NCBI RefSeq assembly: GCF_037893015.1 | Contig: NC_133666.1 | Location: forward strand, 3,656,239 to 3,720,238 | Direction: 5' to 3' | Source of the DNA: Macrotis lagotis | Lineage: Eukaryota > Chordata > Mammalia > Peramelemorphia > Peramelidae | Length of the DNA: 64,000 bases | Shown: positions 58,863-64,000 of the stretch, piece after piece | How positions within the stretch are numbered: position 1 is the first letter of the stretch | Layout of the letters: the number at the start of each line of letters is the position of its first letter | The notes under the pieces: model-generated | The model's input: the letters and a program-made list of their open reading frames with translations, nothing else | Databases searched by the model: none | What the model was told of the DNA's origin: nothing | Translations under genes and position numbers: made by a program

Positions 58863-61599
58863 ATGTTGTTGAGTGTGTTTGTGTTTAGATGTTTAGCTAT
58901 CAAATATTCTGAACCACACCTCAAAAAAAGTATAATGAAAGTACTGGCTATTTAATGGCTAGCCAAAAATACCTAGAAACCAAAAGCCTGCACTCCAAAA
59001 GAAAGTCGGTTTCACACAATTTATTCTTTGGTAATGACTTCAATGTTTATTATATTTCTAATTAACAATAGAGATTCTCTTGGAGGGGTATAAAATCATG
59101 TTCAGTATCAGGAATGTCAAAGAGATACCACACTTAATTTGAAATAAATGTAATGGCATTAGCTTGTCCAACACACCATCTGTGTGCTCAGATCCCATAA
59201 CTTCTGACAATTTCCATTCTTCATCTGAACATCTCCCTTCTCTCTGTTCTAGTCTAGATTTTTGACTTTCCCATTTCGACAGCCTCACTCAAGTCAGGAT
59301 TCTAGGTCTGAAATTCCCTTTAAGCTCACACATTCAAGATTCTTAGTGCACATCCAGATCAAAAATTCTGGCTTCATTTCCATGCCAAATTCAGGCATTC
59401 AAAATCAGGAATTACATTCTAGCTAGGAAATTTTCTCCACAAACCTCTCAGCAAACTTTAACGTTGTTCCCTGCAAAGTATGTAGAAGAATTCCATAACA
59501 TCCAACACCTCTCCAGTCCTGACATACTTTATTTTAATTCTGCACTCTGCTATGACTTTGATGGTCTACTTTTTTTGGTTCTTTTTTACTTATGGAATGT
59601 TCTTGCAATGCACAGGTTATTACTGTTATGTTTTTAAAGTACAAATGTTGTATCATTTAAATATGCCAACTAGAACAACTTAATTCTGCCCAAACACTTT
59701 ATTTTGTTATTAATATTCATACCATTAACAATCTTCCCCCTAGTAGAACTGCATGGAACAACATTGGATGAACCAAGAAACTTTTGTTAAACAGAATATT
59801 TTGACTAGTAAAAATTAGACAGGACTTTCAATATGCCCTTTTGTTTCATGGCCGAAGATGTGAGATCTTTATATTAAAGGATCAGTACCCTCTAATATAA
59901 GTATTTGAATAAATGATACTCAGAAAGGAAAATCTGCCACCTTGTTTTTTGACCTGAAACTGGTCAAAATGCTGGCAACTAAGAATATGCATGAAAGCAA
60001 ATCCTGGCCATTTATGCTGCTTTCCATTCTAATGCACTTGCAGAACAGAGGGTTTATGTTGTCTGGGTGCTCCTCCCCGCCATGATCTACAGCAGTTTTC
60101 CAGACTCCCTGAATCTTTTGTCTTCCATTGTTCTCTTTGCTTGGATGTAACTCATCAGGGCCCTTTTCTTGAATAATTTCTTAAAATCATTCTTAGGTGG
60201 GTTTTGGGTAGGTCAATAACTCTTAAATGAACTCTTCTCCATCTATTTTTGCCCCATCAGTTGTTTTTCTGCTCCGATTTTTCATTTTCTTCTACTTTTT
60301 TATTCTTTTATCTTTACATTACTAGAGGAAGCAAGCCAGGCTCCACTGCCATAGGCTGTGGATAGGAGGGCCAGTTTTGGAAAGCCACGACTTGTCATCC
60401 CCTTTGAGACTTCTACCTAGAGCAATACTGTATGCCACTGAGATTTAAGTATATTGGGTGAGAAGAGTAGGGGAGAAAGCACGGAAGTAACTCAATTGTA
60501 GCAATAGTTCATTTGTATTAGCTGTATGTGCACTCTTGTTCAGCAGGGTGCCATCCCCAAGCCTTTCTGCCAATGTCAGTATTTGGACAAAATTTTATAG
60601 AAGATTAGTTAAAAATCATCCTAAATGCATCTTTATTGATATAAAATAAAGCAACCATGGGATTAAGCATAGATATCATGGGACTCTTTACTAAAGGTCA
60701 AGTTGCCCTTTATTAGAGAGGGGGAGGGTTGAATTTCATCTCACCCCCCCATTCCATTTTAATAAATTAATTCTTTTTTTTTTCAGTGAGTTACATAGAC
60801 CCATATCCTTAAAGGATCACTGAAGGAGACATCTCACAAAAATTCACAGAATGGAAACATAAGTTCTAAAACAATGACATTTGGAATCTAATGCTACAAA
60901 CTTCCCACGATGCCCTTGACAATCTCTAAACAAGGAGTTAAATAAATCATCCTGCTTGCCTACCGTTCCCTTGTATATGACTATGAATTTATGTGTAACA
61001 TCTATCAGGTATCTTGATGTATGGGTGGATCAAGCTATCTATCTAAAAATATATGAACTCTTGCATCTCTATATATCAGCAAATTGATGAAAGAACAAAG
61101 ACAGAATGCGATAAAAATTTGATGAATTTTGAAATTTCAAATTTTCTGCAAATATTTTTAACTTTTAATGTTTCAGGTAGCTTTAAGAATGCAACAAGAT
61201 TAGACTTTTTATGAAAACTCCTGTTTCTCCACAAAAGGACATGCAAATATGATGTTCTTGCAAACAATCTTGCTAGTCTCTGGTTGTATGCGTGAATTTT
61301 TCTTTTATCCCTGAAAAGACTTAAGAACTATAGAGGCAAAAAAGTTCAAAAATCAAACAACCATTCCCCCACCCCAACCTCCACTGGATGGAATATACTT
61401 CAAGTTCAACAGACTATACAGATGATTTTCATTTTATTTCCAGAAAAAGGCAAAAAAATATTTTCCTTGTTTCCCATGTCCAGGAGATATTTTGGTAATA
61501 AATTTTCAAAATTGGATGGCTAACATGAAATAGCATTAAAAATCCCCTCTAAAAAGTTTTATTTTCCTGTATAAAAACCTCAAGAGGATAATATTAGGA
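58863..61599. other. No recognised feature
   Basis: AT-rich sequence with only short open frames and no clear repeat family. Confidence 0.5.
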
Positions 61600-62131
61600 G
61601 ACAAAGGGACTCATTTATCAGTCAGGTTGTCATGGATTGCTTTGAAGATTTTTCTTTCAAGCTGAAGATCGCGATGTAAATGGCTCATGAATACTTAGTG
61701 ATTAAAATGTTGGTTTTTTATTCAGACATTTTAACAAAAGACACACCTCTATCAAGGTGGGAGAGGGGTGAGGAAATCTCAGAATTGTTAGGTCATTTTT
61801 GCAGTTTGAAAGGTTTTACTCCTGCCCCTTCATGCCAATCATGGACTGGGGTCATGATCTAAGTGATACATTGGTCCGCATACATTTTCCTCCTCCCTGC
61901 TCATTCTACTAATGAGCAAGAACAGTTACTTCCTTGAGCCTATGCAAAGAAGGTCAAGATCCTAGGTTAATTTAGAAGTAGATGGGGGAGACCTGGCCTA
62001 ATCTTAGTTTTCTATCAGATTGGGGCTACCTGCCCATAAGCAACTATATAGGCAGAGCCATCTTTGTAATGTAAACTAACAATTCTGCCTTCACAGTCTT
62101 GTGGAACCCAAATACCCCCATATTCCTCACA
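61600..62131 (-). mobile_element. Probable 3' LTR of an endogenous retrovirus
   Basis: On the - strand a purine run (62132-62145) is followed at once by tgtgaggaatatggg, as expected for a polypurine tract followed by the TG start of an LTR. A poly(A) signal lies about 410 bases further in (61717-61722 on the - strand). The lower end is not defined by a visible target duplication, so 61600 is approximate. This is an old fossil element. Confidence 0.55.
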
Positions 62132-62446
62132 GTTCCCCCCTTTCTTCTATTACAAAAATTTGGCTTCCATACCTCATTAGCGATTTCTTTCTTAAAACAC
62201 TATCCTCGGTTCATAACTTCTGACTTTTTCTTCTATCAAGATTTTTATGTCCTCACTACCAGAGACATGGACCTGTCCTCCTTTCCAGGGAGGGAGCACA
62301 TGTGTGGGAGCACATGTCAGCTTTCTGGTGTCTTTTACTGCGCGCCTATTGACATCCATCTTTAGACAGCAACTTGATAGATTCAATTTACCACAAGCTT
62401 GTCCTTCTCCAATCAACAGATAGTCTGATACAACTCTGTGTTGAAT

Positions 62447-62506
<60 letters not shown>

Positions 62507-64000
62507 TGCACGGCTTAGCCATCCAGCAAGACTCGGGCCCTAGTTATCTAATTGGTAATTATTTCCATTACGGCTTAGAATCTTATCAGGATATAAATTG
62601 AGGTTCCAAAGCCCTAACTCCCATCCTGTGACCAGGTAGCAGTCCTGTAAGTCTAGATTACAAGTCCCCGACCAACCCTTGGCAGGGGGGTATATGCAGC
62701 AGTCATCCAAATTTTTTTTGACCATAAAGGATCCTGACAAGGGATCCAAGTCCCATCACTACATCTCACATGAGTCCACTTCTTTCTCTAAGCTTTACAG
62801 TCCAGAATACAAGGGACCCTGCTTCTGGACAGACATTTGCTACACCCCAGGAAAATGTCCTGGCCAGACTGGTATAGACAGTAATCACCCTGAACTGACT
62901 CAGCTGCCACCGGTGTTTCTCTCCTCTGCACCAAAATCCTGTGTCACAGTGCATCTCTGACCAGGGACTGAGAATCTAGGCTGGACCCAGGGGGACTGGT
63001 ACTAAGGCCAATTTTCAAACTGCTGTGGTCCACCATGTCCAGCAGTTGGCCATGCTGCAAGACTGGGCATTGACTGCTGTCAGCTGGATTCTCCTCCCAC
63101 CATTACTACTGCCTGTTGTGTAAATCAGAGATAGAACTCCCCCTAGATAGGATATACAGACTCATGCCATTCAAGAATCTCGACCTCTTTTTTCTCAGTG
63201 GAGAACATCTTTAGCCTGCTTCTCCTCCCCCTTTCCATAAGGAGAGGGGCATAGTAGGGACGTCACACTTACAGAATCAAGGGAAAGTTATAGGTACAGA
63301 TCCCCTGACAAAACAATGCACACATTCGTGGAGACAAAGTGGTCCAGTGTCTCTCCTTCTCTCTTCTCTTCTCTTCTCACCTGGAGACTTCCAATGTCCT
63401 TCTGCTTCTTCTTCTGAATCTGTTCCATAAAGTCCTCTCCAGCTCAGGTGACTTGCTGAGATCTTCTCTTCTGGTGAAGAAACTGCTCAACGTTTTGCTC
63501 AGATCAAAACACATGTTTTCATCACAAGACAGAGAGATTCAGGAGTTTATGACAATTAACATTTTGCCTTACTCACTGTGACATTGACATACATACTTCA
63601 ACACAATAATCTTCCATAAATGTTTCACTGCATGAGTAAACTCCCAATGAGAATTACCACATTAACTTAAGTTTGTAGCACATGCATTTCTCAACCTTTT
63701 ACTCTCATTACAATGATGACTCATGCATCCTTGACCCAAATGAATTTTTTCCCAAAATATTCCCAGGTGTATCACAAATAGTCAGTACCACACATTTAAC
63801 CTATCTCGCTATTAAATCTAATGGACCTGAAACTTCTTAATATAAAGATTCAGGACATCAAAGGAAAATCCCTTTATAGATACAATTATTGATGGTCAGA
63901 GTTCAGGCAGAGGTCATTTGGATAGTTAAATGCCTTAGGCTAGAATTATTCTACCAGGTGAGACATTATCGAAATGTCACTTTGGGGATATCAAGTCAAA
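62132..64000 (-). mobile_element. Endogenous retrovirus remnant, env side, broken
   Basis: Next to the polypurine tract, a - strand stretch at about 62260-62450 carries a transmembrane-envelope-like signature: DYLLIGEG, then a Cys and a CC pair, then CLKMDV. This resembles the disulfide and immunosuppressive-like region of retroviral TM proteins. The sequence to the window edge may be more of the same element. It is broken in several places and holds a CT repeat. The family is not determined; a class I or related env type is a guess. The rest of the element, including any 5' LTR, would lie beyond 64000. Confidence 0.45.
62449..62503. repeat. (CT)n microsatellite
   Basis: A perfect ct repeat of about 55 bases inside the retroviral remnant. 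It is likely length-polymorphic. Confidence 0.97.

Overview
This is vertebrate nuclear DNA, almost certainly from a marsupial. The window is full of copies of a tRNA-derived SINE of about 150 bp. Its head reads like 'gcagctaggtggcgcagtgg' and its tail ends 'cacttaaccccattgcc' plus 'ttgcaaaaa'. It also holds marsupial-type L1 3' ends, RTE/BovB-like SINE tails, MIR/MAR1-like CORE-SINEs and many old L2 pieces. I saw none of the main Monodelphis-type SINE, so I infer an Australian marsupial, possibly a dasyurid. The species call rests on memory of repeat families, not on a search.

The only clearly functional gene is VAMP7 (longin R-SNARE) on the + strand. Six exons lie at 470-527, 2017-2154, 14078-14168, 15100-15167, 20482-20574 and 30304-30372, each with proper splice sites and phase. 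They encode the equivalent of human residues 50-220, down to the stop codon. The first coding exon or exons and the promoter lie upstream of the window. A 3' UTR of about 2 kb, which contains a SINE, runs to a strong poly(A) site near 32358-32375. The introns are mostly fossil repeats (L2 on both strands, CR1/L3-like, SINEs).

From 32.4 kb on I find no functional gene. At 36.6-40.55 kb a composite SINE was hit by two L1 elements at the same target, and the larger L1 was itself hit by an inverted L1 3' end and by a SINE. At 40.66-42.41 kb there is a processed pseudogene of glutathione synthetase (GSS), flanked by a 14-bp target duplication. At 43.5-45.0 kb there is a run of RTE, L1, SINE and MIR pieces.

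At 46.01-51.96 kb lies a minisatellite of nearly 6 kb. Its AT/CA-rich units of about 25-30 bp are built around 'tatatggatatagg' and arranged in recurring multi-unit blocks. It carries several embedded microsatellites (TG, TA, CA, GATA). One stray unit in the opposite orientation sits near 58.84 kb.

At 55.6-57.0 kb there is an old intronless SMC6 pseudogene on the - strand that covers only the N-terminal half. The right end (about 61.6-64 kb) looks like the 3' part of an old, broken endogenous retrovirus on the - strand: env TM-like remnant, polypurine tract and LTR.

I found no operon-like or defence-type system. The most unusual features are the minisatellite with its higher-order structure, the SINE tail used repeatedly as an L1 target, and the C-terminally truncated SMC6 retrocopy.
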